NCBI GenBank assembly: GCA_037974335.1
Contig: CM075758.1
Location: 19,819,723-19,883,722, forward strand
Direction: 5' to 3'
Source: Prionace glauca
Lineage: Eukaryota > Chordata > Chondrichthyes > Carcharhiniformes > Carcharhinidae
Length of the DNA stretch: 64,000 nucleotides
Position numbers and translations under genes: made by a program. How positions within the stretch are numbered: the stretch's first letter is position 1; the number at the start of each line of letters is the position of its first letter. A model generated the notes under the pieces. The model was given only the letters and a program-made list of their open reading frames with translations, was not told the origin of the DNA and ran no database searches. Positions 42,431-54,873 of the stretch are shown here, piece by piece.

Positions 42431-44694
42431 AGAGATATAGAGATGTAGAACATTAAAGCACAAACAGGCCCTTCGGCCCTCGAGTTGCGCCGATCACATC
42501 AACCCCACCAATCTATAGACCTATCCATAACCCCCAATCCCATTAAACCCCATATACTCATCCAGAAGTCTTTTAAAAGACCCCAGCGAGTTCGCCTCCA
42601 CCACCGATGACGGCAGCCGATTCCATTCACTCACCACCCTCTGAGTGAAAAACTTACCCCTAACATCGCCTCTGTACTTCCCTCCCCGCACCTTAAATCT
42701 GTGTCCTCTCGTAGCGACCATTTCAACCCGGGGAAATAGCCTCTGAGAGTCCACCTTATCTATTCCTCTCAACATTTTATAAACCTCTATCAGGTCGCCT
42801 CTCAACCTTCGCCTCTCTAGGTTGATAAAACCGCCTGCTCCGGATTCATCCGCAAGACGCGAGGTGGCAGCAATGGATTGAGATCAATGCCAAACAACGC
42901 GAGTGCTGGAATCTGAAACAGAAACTAGACAATGCTGGAAAATTTCCCAAGTGGATCAGTTCCACTTTCCCGCTTTCTCCCCCTAACCCTTAATTCCCCT
43001 TGTCTATCAGAAACCTATCTACCCGTGACTTAAATATATTTAGCGAGGTAGCCTCCACCACTTCAACGGGCAGAGAATCCCAAAGATTCACCACCCTTTG
43101 AGTCAAGACATTCTCTCTTCCACTTTCTTCCGGATAGAAAAATATACAAAAGTCTGAAGTCACGTCCCAACCCACTCAAGAACAGCTTCTTTCCAGCTGC
43201 CTCCAGACCATTGAATATCCCTATCTGATATTAAACTATTGATCTTTCTCTGCACCATATCTATGGCTGCAACAGTACATTATGCACTCCTGTCCTTCTC
43301 TGCGAAGGAAATGCTTTGCCTGCGTAGCGCAAGAAACAATACTTTTCACTGTGTACTCATACTTGTGACAAGAATAAATCATATCAAATCAAACCATCAT
43401 CAGATGGGGCGGCACGGGAGCACAGTGGGTTGGCTTCACAACGCCAAGGACCTGGGTTCGATTCCCTGCTCGGGTCACTGTCTGTGTGGAGTTTGCACAT
43501 TCTCCTCGTGTCTGCGTGGGTTTCCACCGGGTGCTCCAGTTTCCTCCCACAGTCCAAAGATGTACAGTTGAGGTGATTTGGCCTTGGTAAATTGCCCCTT
43601 AAGTGTTCTGAGATTCGTAGGTTTGACGGATTGGTCGGTAAAATATATTGGGATGTGGGTGTAGGACCTGGATGGGATTGTGGTCAGTGCAACAGGTTTA
43701 TCATGGGGGATAAAAAAGAATAATTCGGTTCTATCGATCCAGAAAATGAGGGATTAAAGTGAGCAAGCAAATGGGGGCAGACATGTACATAGAACACAGA
43801 ACACTACAGCACAAACAGGCCCTTTGGCCCACAAGTTGCACCGATCACATCCATACCTCCCAGCCATAGAACCATCTATAACTCCCAACCCATGTACTCA
43901 TCCAGGAGTCTCTTAAAAGACCTCAGCGAATTCGCCTCCACCACCACCGACGGCAGCTGATTCCACTCACTCAGCACCCTCTGAGTGAAAAACTTACCCC
44001 TAACATCTCCTCTGTACTTGCCCCCCAGCACCTTAAACCCTGTGTCCCTCTCGTAGCGACCATTTCAGCCCTGGGAAATAACCTCCGAGAATCCACCCTA
44101 TCTACACCTCTCAACATCTTATAAACCTCTATCAGGTCGCCTCTCAGCCTTCGTCTCTCCAGGGAGAAGAGTCCCAGCTCCCTCAACCTATCCTCATGTA
44201 GAGGAAGAGGGGAACGAAATCAAAGAAAGAAAGATCTGGCGGAGTTAGTGGAGGTTCTCCTGGTGATAAAGTCTTCCGCATTTCACTTATTCTATTTATC
44301 CCCTGAAACCCCGGGAAATCTCTCTCTGATTCCTCTGCAGGACCCGCGACTGGGGGTGTTGTCATAAGAACATAAGAAATAGGAGCAGGAGTAAGCCAAC
44401 TAGCCCTTCGAGCCTGCCCCGCCATTCAATAAGATCATGGCTGATCTGTCGTGGCTCAGTTCCACCGTCCCGCCCTCTCCCCATAACCCTTAATCCCTTC
44501 TCTTATCAAAAACCCATCAACCCGCTTCTTAGAAATATTTAGCGAGGCAGCCTCCACCACTTCAACGGGCAGAGAATTCCAGAGATTCACCACCCTTTGA
44601 GTGAAGACGTTCCTCCTCAAATCTGTTCTAAACCGCCTCCCCTTTATCTTGAGGCTGTGCCCCCTAGTCCTACTGTCTTTTTTGAACGGGAAGA
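42431..44694. repeat. A8 unit LINE/SINE block
   Basis: 42431-42814: CR1 beta beside the RSS, reverse. About 42960-43120: CR1 alpha fragment. 43128-43404: L2-like end, forward. 43406-43735: V-core SINE, forward. 43787-44197: second CR1 beta, reverse. 44198-44363: unit spacer with a short deletion. 44364-44694: CR1 alpha, reverse. Confidence 0.75.
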
Positions 44695-45123
44695 GTTTCA
44701 GATGTTTTACAATGGGTCTGAAATAGGTGGCAAAGTTATTTTAGAGGCGGTTCACATTGAGAAAAAAATGAGGCTCTCCTTCACAAGTTGCACTTGTTCA
44801 GTGCAGCTGAGAAACATGTATCTTATTCCGCTAATATGACCCGTTCAGGCGGTGTATTACAGACTGCAGTGTGTTGCTGCAGGAAATAAGAGAACATTTC
44901 CCCCCATCACCTCCCCCCCCCCCACCCACCGTGTGCCAGCTGGGCTTTTTTGCTGAGTATTTCCAACTATCATCTATCTGTGAACATTTTTTTATAACAA
45001 GACTCCGCCAGACCAACTGACAGTCTTTATCTCCCCCACACAATACCTTCTGGAAGTCAATCTCTTGTCATGAGTTATTCCCACCCAGTGGGGTGAGGGG
45101 GGGGGGAGACGCGATTTGAACCT
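44695..45123. other. Upstream flank of the orphan leader
   Basis: Standard A flank with a C tract (44912-44922) and a G tract (45096-45107). No gene is seen. Confidence 0.55.
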
Positions 45124-45289
45124 ATTGGTCAGAAACGTTCTCGGCTGGAGGGCAAGTTTCTCAGGAAGTGACGCACCACACAGTCACGGCATGAAACGTC
45201 ATCAGATGCGGTCGAGGAAGCTTCCTCCAGACGCAGTGTTGGACCGCACTCTGCTCACTCAGGCAGCAAAGCAACCCACAGACAGGGTC
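45124..45289 (+). promoter_or_regulatory. V promoter of the orphan leader
   Basis: Inverted CCAAT and palindrome intact. The CRE position reads TGACGCAC and one A is missing in CACGGCATGAAACG. It now drives only an orphan leader exon. Confidence 0.55.
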
Positions 45290-45493
45290 ATGTTGCCGGC
45301 AGCCTGCTATTTCATGCCGTTGGCTGCATTTCTCCCGGGTGAGTGAGTGAGTGAGGTCCCAACTTGAGAGTTCAGCCGCCACTGAATCTGTGGCAGTTCC
45401 CCCTCCCTGAGGCGCCCATCCCTTTGGGACCAGTCTCCTTCCCCAGCAGCGGCGGCGGCGGCCCCTCACACTCAATTCTGATGTCTGTGTCTG
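45290..45493 (+). pseudogene. Orphan family A leader exon (45290-45338) without V exon
   Basis: A complete leader exon (MLPAACYFMPLAAF, donor G|GTGAGT) and 155 nt of intron. At about 45494 the intron stops and a SINE tail begins; at about 45586 sequence from upstream of family B resumes. By comparison with the A4-B1 interval about 3.3 kb is missing, including the V exon and RSS. Its donor could in principle splice to the B3 V-exon acceptor 1.3 kb downstream (both phase 1), but B3 is split. Confidence 0.88.
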
Positions 45494-45906
45494 CGTGGGA
45501 TTGTGTTCGGTGCAGACTCGATGGGCCGAAGGGCCTGTTTCTGCACTGTAGGTATCTATGCTACACCTCTATGTAGGGTTCTATGCTATTATTCTGACTT
45601 GGAACCAGGACAAGGTGATGGCCCCATGGTTGGCGCTGCTGCTCCACAGCGCCAAGGAGTCGGGTTTAGTTCCCATCTTGGGACACTGTCTGTGCACAGT
45701 CCGTACATTCTCCTCGTGTCTGCATGGGTTTCCTCCGGGTGCTCCGGTTTCCTCCAGCAGCCCCAAAGGCGCGCTGATCAGATACACTGGCCGTGCTAAA
45801 ATTCTCCCTCAGTGTACCCCAGCAGACACTGGGCACCAGGGGATTTTCATTGTAATTCAATTGCAGTGTTAATATAAGCCCACTCGTGACACTGATAAAT
45901 AAACTG
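45494..45906 (+). mobile_element. SINE tail at the deletion junction plus diverged V-core SINE upstream of B3
   Basis: 45494-45586 is the 3' end of an HE1-like SINE (GATGGGCCGAAGGGCCTG, then CTATG repeats). 45590-45906 is the diverged SINE that also precedes B1 and B2. The junction suggests that a SINE was involved in, or inserted at, the deletion. Confidence 0.7.
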
Positions 45907-46890
45907 ATAAATATATCGCCATCCCTCAATTTTCACGAGTTGAAAATAAGGGAACTCGCTTCCTAACAGCAATGTGGGTGTACCTACACCACCTGAGCGC
46001 AGAGTTTCAGGGAGCCGGAACACCAGTCTCTGATTTGCTCAGGCAACTTCCGGACCCTGACCTTCAATCCCACTCACTTGCCCTCTCAACCCTCAGAGAA
46101 AACACAATCTCCTCGATCGCCCTCAGCCATGCGTCTCCAGTTGGTGATATTTGTTCTTCCAGTTCTGGCCGCAGGTAAGTTCACCTTGACCGATTGTCAA
46201 TGTCCTGCCCCCACCCCCCCCCCCCCACCCCAACCCCCCGTTCCAGACGGAAAACTGACTTGCTGAACGGCATGCTCTTGTCATTTCATATACCAGTATG
46301 ATAATGGGAAATGTACACGGGACAATATCTAACCCAATTCAATATCATCAGCACATAGTCGTCTCAAAAAGCGCTAGATGCTTCAGTTGCTCTCACATTT
46401 GTTGATGGTTGATGTTCACAATTTAATTGAACCCCCCCAGAATTGGGTTGTGTTTTTTACACGGTTAATCCGCTTCTGTCTTGCTGACAGGACCAGATGG
46501 ATGGGAACGGGTCACTGATCCAGGCTGCGGACATTGAGAGATTGTTTGATGCCCCGTTGGGTTGTTCACCCCTCCCACCCACCAACACATTGAAAGGAGA
46601 GTGAAGGTGGGTCAAAAACCACATGGTTCTTGTAACTGTCCTCTGCTTTTATTCAGAAGGTCTGCTGGCGGGCGGGATGCACCAGTGGCCGCCTTCGACC
46701 ACAGTGGGAGTGGGACAGAAGCCCCAGCTCAATTGTGAACGCAATGACACTGTGCGTCCTTACATGCTCTGGTATCGCCACATTCCCGGACAAGGAATCA
46801 AGCTGATCGGGATGAGGTACAGAGAGAACGAACCTCAATATCAGGAGGGCTTCCAAAGTGGATTTGAGATCACAAACTCAGTGGGCAGTA

Positions 46891-47425
46891 GAACATAGAA
46901 CATAGAACATTACAGCACAAACAGACCCTTCGGCCCTCGAGTTGCGCCGATCATATCAACCCCACCAATCTATGGACCTATCTATAACCCCCAATCCCAT
47001 TAAATCCCATATACTCATCCAGAAGTCTTTTAAAAGACCCCAGCGAGTTCGCCCCCACCACCGATGACGGCAGCCGATTCCATTCACTCATCACCCTCTG
47101 AGTGAAAAACTTACCCCTAACATCAGCTCTGTACTTCCCTCCCCGCACCTTAAATCTGTTTTTTTTTTAGTTTGGATGTATTTATTGACCATTTCATGTA
47201 ACTGAATTCTTCACATCACAGTTTGCCATAGACACAAAAAATGAGACAGCATTGTAAGCAGCATAGCTGGAAACATCAAATTGATGACCCAATGCTTGAT
47301 CACCGAGCACCAACAGTAACTCCCACTAAAGTTGTGCTAACCCAGTTTTCCATCTCTTGTCCCATATCTGTGAATGCTGTGATGTTGTCAGCGCTCATCC
47401 AAATGTTTTTGAAAGATTGGAAGGT
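46891..47425 (-). mobile_element. CR1 beta end plus poly(A) RNA segment inside B3
   Basis: 46891-47158: CR1 beta 3' end. 47159-47170: T run, which is poly(A) on the - strand. 47171-47425: the RNA-derived segment with AATAAA. A small deletion in the ORF region (near 47308) separates it from the B1 copy. Confidence 0.7.
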
Positions 47426-48846
47426 TTAGGAGAGAGCTTTAGGGCAGAGATTACTGCTACAAGGCCCAGATTGTAATAACTGAGAGAGGACTAGGGCAGA
47501 GATTACTAATACAAGGCCCAGACTGTAATAACTGAGAGAGGTTTAGGGCAGAGATTACTGATACAAGGCCAGATTGTAATAACTGAGAGAGGTTTAGGGT
47601 AGAGATTACTGATACAAGGCCCAGATTGTAATAACTGAGAGAGGTTTAGGACACAGATAACTGATACAACGCCCAGATTGTAATAACTGAGGGATGTTTA
47701 GGGCAGAGATTACTGATACAAGGTCCAGACTGTAATAACTGAGGGATGTTTACGGCGGAGATAAATGACATAAGGCAGATTGTAATAAGAGAGGTTAAGG
47801 GCAGAGATTACTGCTACAAGGCCCAGATTGTAATAACTGAGGGATGTTTAGGGCAGAGATTAATGATACAATGCCCAGATTGTAATCGCTGAGAGAGGTT
47901 TAGGGCAGAGATTACTGATACAAGGCCCAGATTGTAATAACTGAGAGAGGTCTAGGGCAGAGATTACTGATACAAGGCCCAGATTGTAATAACTGAGGGA
48001 GGTTTAGGGCAGAGATTACCACTACAAGGCCAGATTGTAATAACTGAGAGAGGTTTAGGGCAACGATTACTGATACAAGGCCCAGATTGTAATAACTGAG
48101 GGATGATTAGGGCAGAGATTACTGATACAAGGTCCAGACTGTAATAACTGAGGGATGTTTACGGCAGAGATAAATGACATAAGGCAGATTGTAATAAGAT
48201 AGGTTAAGGGCAGAGATTACTGCTACAAGGCCCAGATTGTAATAACTGAGGGATGTTTAGGGCAGAGATTACTGATACAATGCCCAGATTGTAATCACTG
48301 AGAGAGGTTTAGGGCAGAGATTACTGATACAAGGCCCAGATTGTAATAACTGAGAGAGGTCTAGGGCAGAGATTACTGATACAAGGCCCAGATTGTAATA
48401 ACTGAGGGAGGTTTAGGGCAGAGATTACCACTACAAGGCCAGATTGTAATAACTGAGAGAGGTTTAGGGCAAAGATTACTGATACAAGGCCCAGATTGTA
48501 AGAACTGAGGGATGTTTAGGGCAGGGATTATTGATACAAGGTCCAGATTGTAATAACTGAGGGATGTGTAGCGCAGAGATTACTGCCACAAGGCCCAGAT
48601 TGTAATAACTGAGAGAGGTTTAGGGCAAAGATTACTGATACAAGGCCCAGATTGTAATAACTGAGGGATGTTTAGGGCAGAGATTACTGATACAAGGTCC
48701 AGACTGTAATAACTGAGGGATGTTTAGGGCAGAGATTACTGATACAAGGTCCAGATTGTAATAACTGAGGGATGTTTTGGGCAGAGATTACTGATACAAG
48801 GTCCAGATTGTAATAACTGAGGGAAGTTTAGGGCGGAGATAAATGA
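47426..48846. repeat. ~52-bp minisatellite in B3, about 27 units
   Basis: The longest of the three arrays. It includes an internally duplicated block of several units (compare 47700-48050 with 48110-48470), which points to higher-order expansion. Confidence 0.9.
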
Positions 48847-48926
48847 CAGTAAGATGTCCACCCTCAAGATCCGAACCGTTAACCTTGTGGACACGGCGGT
48901 GTACTACTGCGCTGCTAGCGATAGTG

Positions 48927-48966
48927 CACAGTGACATACACTAAACAGAGACCCCGAACAAAAACT
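48927..48966 (+). promoter_or_regulatory. RSS of B3
   Basis: Perfect CACAGTG at 48927-48933 and nonamer ACAAAAACT at 48958-48966. Confidence 0.85.
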
Positions 48967-49764
48967 TCCCTCAAGTCACACCGGGTTCCTCGACCTGCCC
49001 AAAACCCTTCGCTGCGATTAAACTTCCGCTCGTGTTGGCTTTGAAACAGGTTTCTCACGGGGTGGGGGGCGGGGGGGGGAGGACATAAACAATTAGTTAC
49101 TATCGGTCCAGGAAATGAGGGATTCAAGTGAGCAAGCAAATGGGGGCACAGCAAACAAATAATGACCCTCCTTCTTGGCGAACCGTCATTTTCACACCAA
49201 AAATAGCTTTTACTGATAAATTTGTGAGAAGGTTACAAACATTCCAAAATGACCATCACATAAAAAGCAACAACGCTCAGGTTCTTAATATCCATCGAGG
49301 AACTTTCTGACATGATTCACTGCAGAACTGGAAGCGTTTCAGATGTTTCACACCGGGTGTTAAATAGGTGGCAAAGTTATTTTACAGGCGGTTCACATTG
49401 AGAAAAAAGTGATGCTCTCCTTCACAACTTGCACTGGTTCAGTGCAGCTGAGAAACATGTATCTTATTCCGCTAATATGACCCGTTCAGGCAGTGTATTA
49501 CAGACCGCAGTGTGTTGCTGCAGGAAATAAGAGAACATTTCCTCCCATCACCCCCCCCCCCCACCCCCCGGGTGCCAGCTGGGCTTTTTTGCTAAGTATT
49601 TCCAACTATCATCTATCTGTGAACATTTTTTTATAGCAAGACGCCGCGAGACCAACTGACAGTCTTTATCTCCCCCACACAATACCTTCTGGAAGTCAAT
49701 CTCTTGTCATGAGTTATTCCCACCCAGTGGGGTGAGGGGGGGGGGGGGGACGCGATTTGAACCT
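48967..49764. other. B3-to-A9 intergenic DNA
   Basis: Standard B-to-A flank with a G-rich stretch (49061-49081), a C tract (49550-49568) and a G tract (49735-49749). No gene is seen. Confidence 0.55.
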
Positions 49765-49931
49765 ATTGGTCAGAAAAGTTCTCGGCTGGAGGGCAAGTTT
49801 CTCAGGAAGTGACGCCCCACACAGTCACGGCAATGAAACGTCATCAGATGCAGTCGAGGAAGCTTCCTCCAGACGCAGTGTTGGACCGCACTCTGCTCAC
49901 TCAGGCAGCGAAGCAACCCACAGACAGGGTC
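49765..49931 (+). promoter_or_regulatory. V promoter of A9
   Basis: Inverted CCAAT at 49765-49769 and palindrome intact. The CRE position reads TGACGCCC. Confidence 0.6.
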
Positions 49932-50812
49932 ATGTTGCCGGCAGCCTGCTATTTCATGCCGTTGGCTGCATTTCTCCCGGGTGAGTGAGTAAGGTCCCAA
50001 CTTGAGACTTCAGCCGCCACTGAGTCTGTGGCAGTTCCCCCTCCCTGAGGCGCCCATCCCTTTGGGACCAGTCTCCTTCCCCAGCAGCGGCGGCGGCGGC
50101 CCCTCACACTCAATCCTGATGTCTGTGTCTGGCTGTGTGAAGGGGGGAGGGCCCGTGGCTTGGAACTCATGTTAAAACAGACCAAGCCTTTCAGGCGCGC
50201 GGGAATGATTTGGGAACCCGATATGGAGAAGGACAGAATATTAAGATGTTTAAAATTAAAAAAAATCCCCTGTGGATCAGTTATCATTGGGCTGTTGTCT
50301 GAGACAAGGGACTGACCACAGACTGGAAAGGGTGTCTGTTGCTTTTCTCAGTGAGAAACGTTGTATTATTACAATATTATTTCATTAGTTGGGAAATATA
50401 TTAGGATGAGGGGAGATGGTGACGGGTGTTATGTGTCCATGTTAAATGTCCTGGTTCCAACACATTATTTTTAATTAAATTTCAATTGGAATTTATTATA
50501 TGTTGAATTTATCAGGAATTCTCGCCTCTTACGTGGATCAGTCGCCGCCTTTCGTCTCAGTGGCAACAGGAGACTCGACAACACTCAGATGCACGCTGAC
50601 AAATACTGTCTACGACACGATGTACTGGTACAGGCAACAGCGAGGCCGGGCAATGGAAGCTCTGTTCTACTCTGCTGGAGCTGCAGCTGATGTTAAAAGT
50701 TACACATCCGAGTCTATGGAGGCCGAGAGGCCCAGCCAAACCTCCTTCACTCTGAACATCACCGCCGTCGCCCCATCTTCCGCCGCTGTCTACTTCTGCG
50801 CTTGTAGTGTGG
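49932..50812 (+). CDS. TCR V gene A9: leader 49932-49980, V exon 50516-50812
   Basis: Intact family A gene. CDR1 is NTVYDTMYW, CDR2 LFYSAG, and framework 3 has PSSAAVYFC (Ser for Tyr). CDR1 and CDR2 combine motifs found separately in A3 and A5, as expected from conversion between copies. Empty-site flank. Likely functional. Confidence 0.9.
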
Positions 50813-50851
50813 CACAGCGTTTGAGAAAGTGGGTGGACAGCGACAAAAACC
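50813..50851 (+). promoter_or_regulatory. 23-RSS of A9
   Basis: CACAGCG at 50813-50819, spacer with one private change (AAGTGGG), ACAAAAACC at 50843-50851. Confidence 0.92.
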
Positions 50852-51314
50852 CTCCAGGTTGATAAAACCGCCTGCTCCGGATTCATTGGCAAGACGCGAG
50901 GTGGCAGCAATGGATTATGTGAGATTCTGAGACCCGACTCTCTGACCCTACACTTCCTCCTGAGCGGGGAAGCATCCTCTCAGCATTTCCCATGTCACGC
51001 CCCTTGAGAATCCAATATGTTTCCACCAGGTCGCTTCTCATTCTCCGAATTCCAGTGAGTAAAGTCCCAACCCGCTTCCGCTCGTGTTGGCTTTGAAACA
51101 GGTTTCTCACGGGGTGGGGGGGGGGAGGGGGAGGACATAAACAATTAGTTACTATCGATCCAGGAAATGAGGGATTCAAGTGAGCAAGCAAATGGGGGCA
51201 CAGCAAACAAATAATGACCCTCCTTCTTGGCGAACCGTCATTTTCACACCAAAAATAGCTTTTACTGATAAATTTGTGAGAAGGTTACAAACGTTCCAAA
51301 ATGACCATCACATA
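50852..51314. other. A9 flank joined to B-type 3' flank by a deletion
   Basis: 50852-51076 matches the empty-site flank after A4. From about 51077 the sequence is the 3' flank of a family B gene (CTTCCGCTCGTGTTGGC), so a B gene and about 4.9 kb are missing relative to A4-B1-A5. A G-rich run lies at 51114-51131. Confidence 0.75.
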
Positions 51315-53271
51315 GAACTTAGAACATAGAACATTACAGCGCAGAACAGGCCCTTCGGCCCACGATGTTGCGCCGACCAGTTACAAAACAATGACCCACT
51401 AGCCTAAACCAATCCCTTTTCATCCATAAACCTATCCACAGATCTCTTAAACGCCCCCAAACTAGGTGCATTTACAACTGCAGCTGGCAGGGCATTCCAG
51501 TCCCTCCCCACCCTCTGGGTAAAGAACCTACCCCTGACATTTGTCCTATAACTACCCCCCCTTAATTTAAAATCGTGCCCCCTCGTGCTAGCTTTCTCCA
51601 TCCTAGGAAAAACTATCTACCCTGTCTAAACCTCTAATCATCTTATATGTTTCAATGAGATCCCCTCTTAGCCGCCTTCTTTCCAGCGAAAACAACCCCA
51701 AATCTCTCAGTCTCTCCTCATAGGATCTCCCCTCCATACCAGGCAACATCCTGGTAAACCTCCTCTGCACCCTTTCCAAAGCCTCTACATCCTTCCTGTA
51801 ATGCGGAGACCAGAACTGCACACAAAACTCCAAGTGCGGCCGCAGCAGAGCTTTGTACAGTTGCATCATGACGCTGCGACTCCTAAATTCAATCCCCCTA
51901 CCAATAAACGCCAAGACTCCGTATGCCTTCTTAACAACCTTATCTACTTGATTCCCAACTTTCTGGGATCTATGTACACATACACCGAGATCCCTCTGCT
52001 CCTCCACACTATTCAAAGTCCTCCGGTTAGCCCTATACTCAACACATCTGTTATTCCTACCGAAATGAATTACCTCACACTTCTCCACATTAAACTCCAT
52101 CCGCCACCTCGCAGCCCAGCTCTGCAACCTTTCTAAGTCATCCTGCAAACTATGACACCCTTCCTCACAATCTACCACACCTCCGACTTTGGTGTCATCA
52201 GCAAACTTACTAATCCACCCAACTATACCCTCATCCAGATCATTAATAAAAATTACAAACAGCAGTGGCCCCAAAACAGATCCCTGAGGCCACCACTTGT
52301 AACCGAACTCCATGACGAATATTTCCCATCAACCACCACTCTCTGTCTCCTATCTGCTAGCCAATTCCTGATCCAATTAACCAGATCACCCCCAATCCCA
52401 TACATCTGCATTTTCTGCAGAAGCCTACCATGGTGAACCTTATCAAACGCCTTGCTAAAATCCATATACACCACATCAACTGCCTTACCCTTATCCACCT
52501 CTTTGGTCACTTTCTCAAAGAACTCGATAAGGTTAGTAAGGCATGACCTACCCGCTACAAAACCATGCTGACTGTCCCTAATCAACTCATTACTTTCCAA
52601 ATAACTATAAATCCTGTCTCTAATAATCCTTTCCAAAACCTTACCCACCACAGAAGTAAGACTCACCGGTCTATAATACCCAGGGAAGTCCCTTCTCCCC
52701 TTCTCAAACAATGGGACAACATTTGCTGTCCTCCAATCTTCTGGTACTATACCAGAGACTAACGACGACCTGAAGACCAGAGCCAGAGGATCCGCAATCA
52801 CCCCTCTTGCCTCCCAAAGAATCCTAGGGTAAATCCCATCTGGACAAGGGGACTTATCTATTTTCAATCCCTCTAAAATATCCAACACATCCCTCGTATC
52901 AACTGCAATACTATCTATTTTACACCCCTGCACCCCAGTGTCCTCCTCAGCTACATTCCTGTCCCCTTGAGTGAACACCGAAGAGAAATATTGGTTCAAC
53001 GCCTCTCCAATCTCCTCCGGTTCCACACACAACTTCCCTCTACTGTCTGTAACTGGCCCTAATCTTCTCCTAACCAACCTTCTGCTCTTCACATACCTGT
53101 AAAATGCCTTAGGGTTCTCCTTAATCCTGTCAGCCAAAATCATCTCATGTCCTCTTTTAGCCCTTCTTAACTCCCTCTTCAACTCCCTCCTAGCCAATCT
53201 AAAACTTTCTAATGCACTACCTGAGCCCTCAAGCCTCATCCGAACATAAGCCTCCTTTTTCTTCCTAACCA
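51315..53271 (-). mobile_element. CR1 gamma LINE, 5'-truncated, with ORF2 RT
   Basis: Inserted in the B-to-A flank with ACATA at both ends (51310-51314, 53272-53276). Reverse-strand frames 53287-52253 and 52313-51603 cover the RT: DKSPCPDG (Gly to Cys in SPGPDG), VVYMDFSKAFD, then SGVPQGS (the frame shifts here, near 52290) and SKFADDTKVGG, followed by the C-terminal region (51601-51404). The endonuclease is absent apart from the linker before RT. At least two frame breaks; not active. Confidence 0.88.
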
Positions 53272-53773
53272 ACATAAAAAGCAACAACGCTCAGGTTCTT
53301 AATATCCATCGAGGAACTTTCTGACATGTTTCACTACAGAACTGGAAGCGTTTCAGATGTTTTACACCGGGTCTTAAATAGGTGGCAAAGTTATTTTACA
53401 GGCGGTTTACATTGCGAAAAAAATGTTGCTCTCCTTCACAAGTTGCACTGGTTCAGTGCAGCTGAGAAACATGTATCTTATTCCGCTAATATGACCCGTT
53501 CAGGCAGTGTATTACAGACCGCAGTGTGTTGCTGCAGGAAATAAGAGAACATTTCCCCCCATCACCCCCCCCCCACCCCCCGGGTGCCAGCTGGGCTTTT
53601 TTGCTAAGTATTTCCAACTATCATCTATCTGTGAACATTTTTTTCTAAGAAGACGCCGCCAGACCAACTGACAGTCTTTATCTCCCCCACACAATACCTT
53701 CTGGAAGTCAATCTCTTGTCATGAGTTATTCCCACCCAGTGGGGTGAGGGGGGGGGGGGCGCGATTTGAACCT
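53272..53773. other. Upstream flank of A10
   Basis: The standard B-to-A flank resumes, with a C tract (53564-53580) and a G tract (53749-53759). No gene is seen. Confidence 0.55.
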
Positions 53774-53940
53774 ATTGGTCAGAAAAGTTCTCGGCGGGAG
53801 GGCAAGTTTCTCAGGAAGTGACGCACCACACAGTCACGGCAATGAAACGTCATGAGATGCAGTCGAGGAAGCTTCCACCAGACGCAGTGTTGGACCGCAC
53901 TCTGCTCACTCAGGGAGCGAAGCAACCCACAGACAGGGTC
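53774..53940 (+). promoter_or_regulatory. V promoter of A10
   Basis: Inverted CCAAT at 53774-53778. The CRE position reads TGACGCAC. This is the only copy whose ETS palindrome is broken (GAGGAAGCTTCCAC). Confidence 0.55.
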
Positions 53941-54825
53941 ATGTTGCCGGCAGCCTGCTATTTCATGCCGTTGGCTGCATTTCTTCCGGGTGAGTGAGTG
54001 AGTGAGGTCCCAACTTGAGAGTTCAGCCGCCACTGAATCTGTGGCAGTTCCCCCTCCCTGAGGCGCCCATCCCTTTGGGACCAGTCTCCTTCCGCAGCAG
54101 CGGCGGCGGCGGCCCCTCACACTCAATCCTGATGTCTGTGTCTGGCTGTGTGAAGGGGGGAGGGCCCGTGGCTTGGAACTCATGTTAAAACAGACCAAGC
54201 CTTTCAGGCGCGCGGGAATGATTTGGGACCCCGATATGGAGAAGGACAGAATATTAAGATGTTTAAAGTTAAAAAAAATCCCCTGTGGATCAGTTATCAT
54301 TGGGCTGTTGTCTGAGACAAGGGTCTGACCACAGACTGGAAAGGGTGTCTGTTGCTTTTCTCAGTTAGAATCGTTGTATTATTACAATATTATTTCATTA
54401 GTTGGGAAATATATTAGGATGAGGGGAGATGGTGACAGGTGTTATGTGTCCATGTTAAATGTCCTGGTTCCAACACATTATTTTTTATTAAATTTCAATT
54501 GGAATTTATTATATGTTGAATTTATCAGGAATTCTCGCCTCTTACGTGGATCAGTCGCCGCCTTTCGTCTCAGTGGCAACAGGAGACTCGACAACACTCA
54601 GATGCACGCTGACAAATACTGATTACAGCACGATGTACTGGTACAGGCAACAGCGAGGCCGGGCAATGGAAGCTCTGTTCTCCTCTGCTGGAGCTGCAGC
54701 TGATGTTAAAAGTTACACATCCGAGTCTATGGAGGCCGAGAGGCCCAGCCAAACCTCCTTCACTCTGAACATCACAGCCGTCGCCCCATCTTACGCCGCT
54801 GTCTACTTCTGCGCTTGTAGTGTGG
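53941..54825 (+). CDS. TCR V gene A10: leader 53941-53989, V exon 54529-54825
   Basis: Intact family A gene. CDR1 is NTDYSTMYW. The leader has CTT for CTC and there is one silent change in framework 3 (ACA GCC). The V protein is identical to A11. Likely functional. Confidence 0.9.
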
Positions 54826-54864
54826 CACAGCGTTTGAGAAAGCGGGTGGACAGCGACAAAAACC
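54826..54864 (+). promoter_or_regulatory. 23-RSS of A10
   Basis: CACAGCG at 54826-54832, 23-bp spacer, ACAAAAACC at 54856-54864. Confidence 0.92.
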
Positions 54865-54873
54865 CTCCAGGTT

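Larger units (their letters stand above)
46129..48926 (+). pseudogene. TCR V pseudogene B3 (family B): leader 46129-46174, V exon 46657-46890 and 48852-48926
   Basis: Leader MRLQLVIFVLPVLAA with donor GTAAGT; the V exon begins EGLLAGGMHQWPPSTT. CDR1 differs from B1 (CERNDTVRPYMLW). Split at the same base as B0 and B1 by a ~1.96-kb insertion flanked by CAGTA (46886-46890, 48847-48851). The second cysteine (VYYCAASDS) is kept. Confidence 0.88.
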
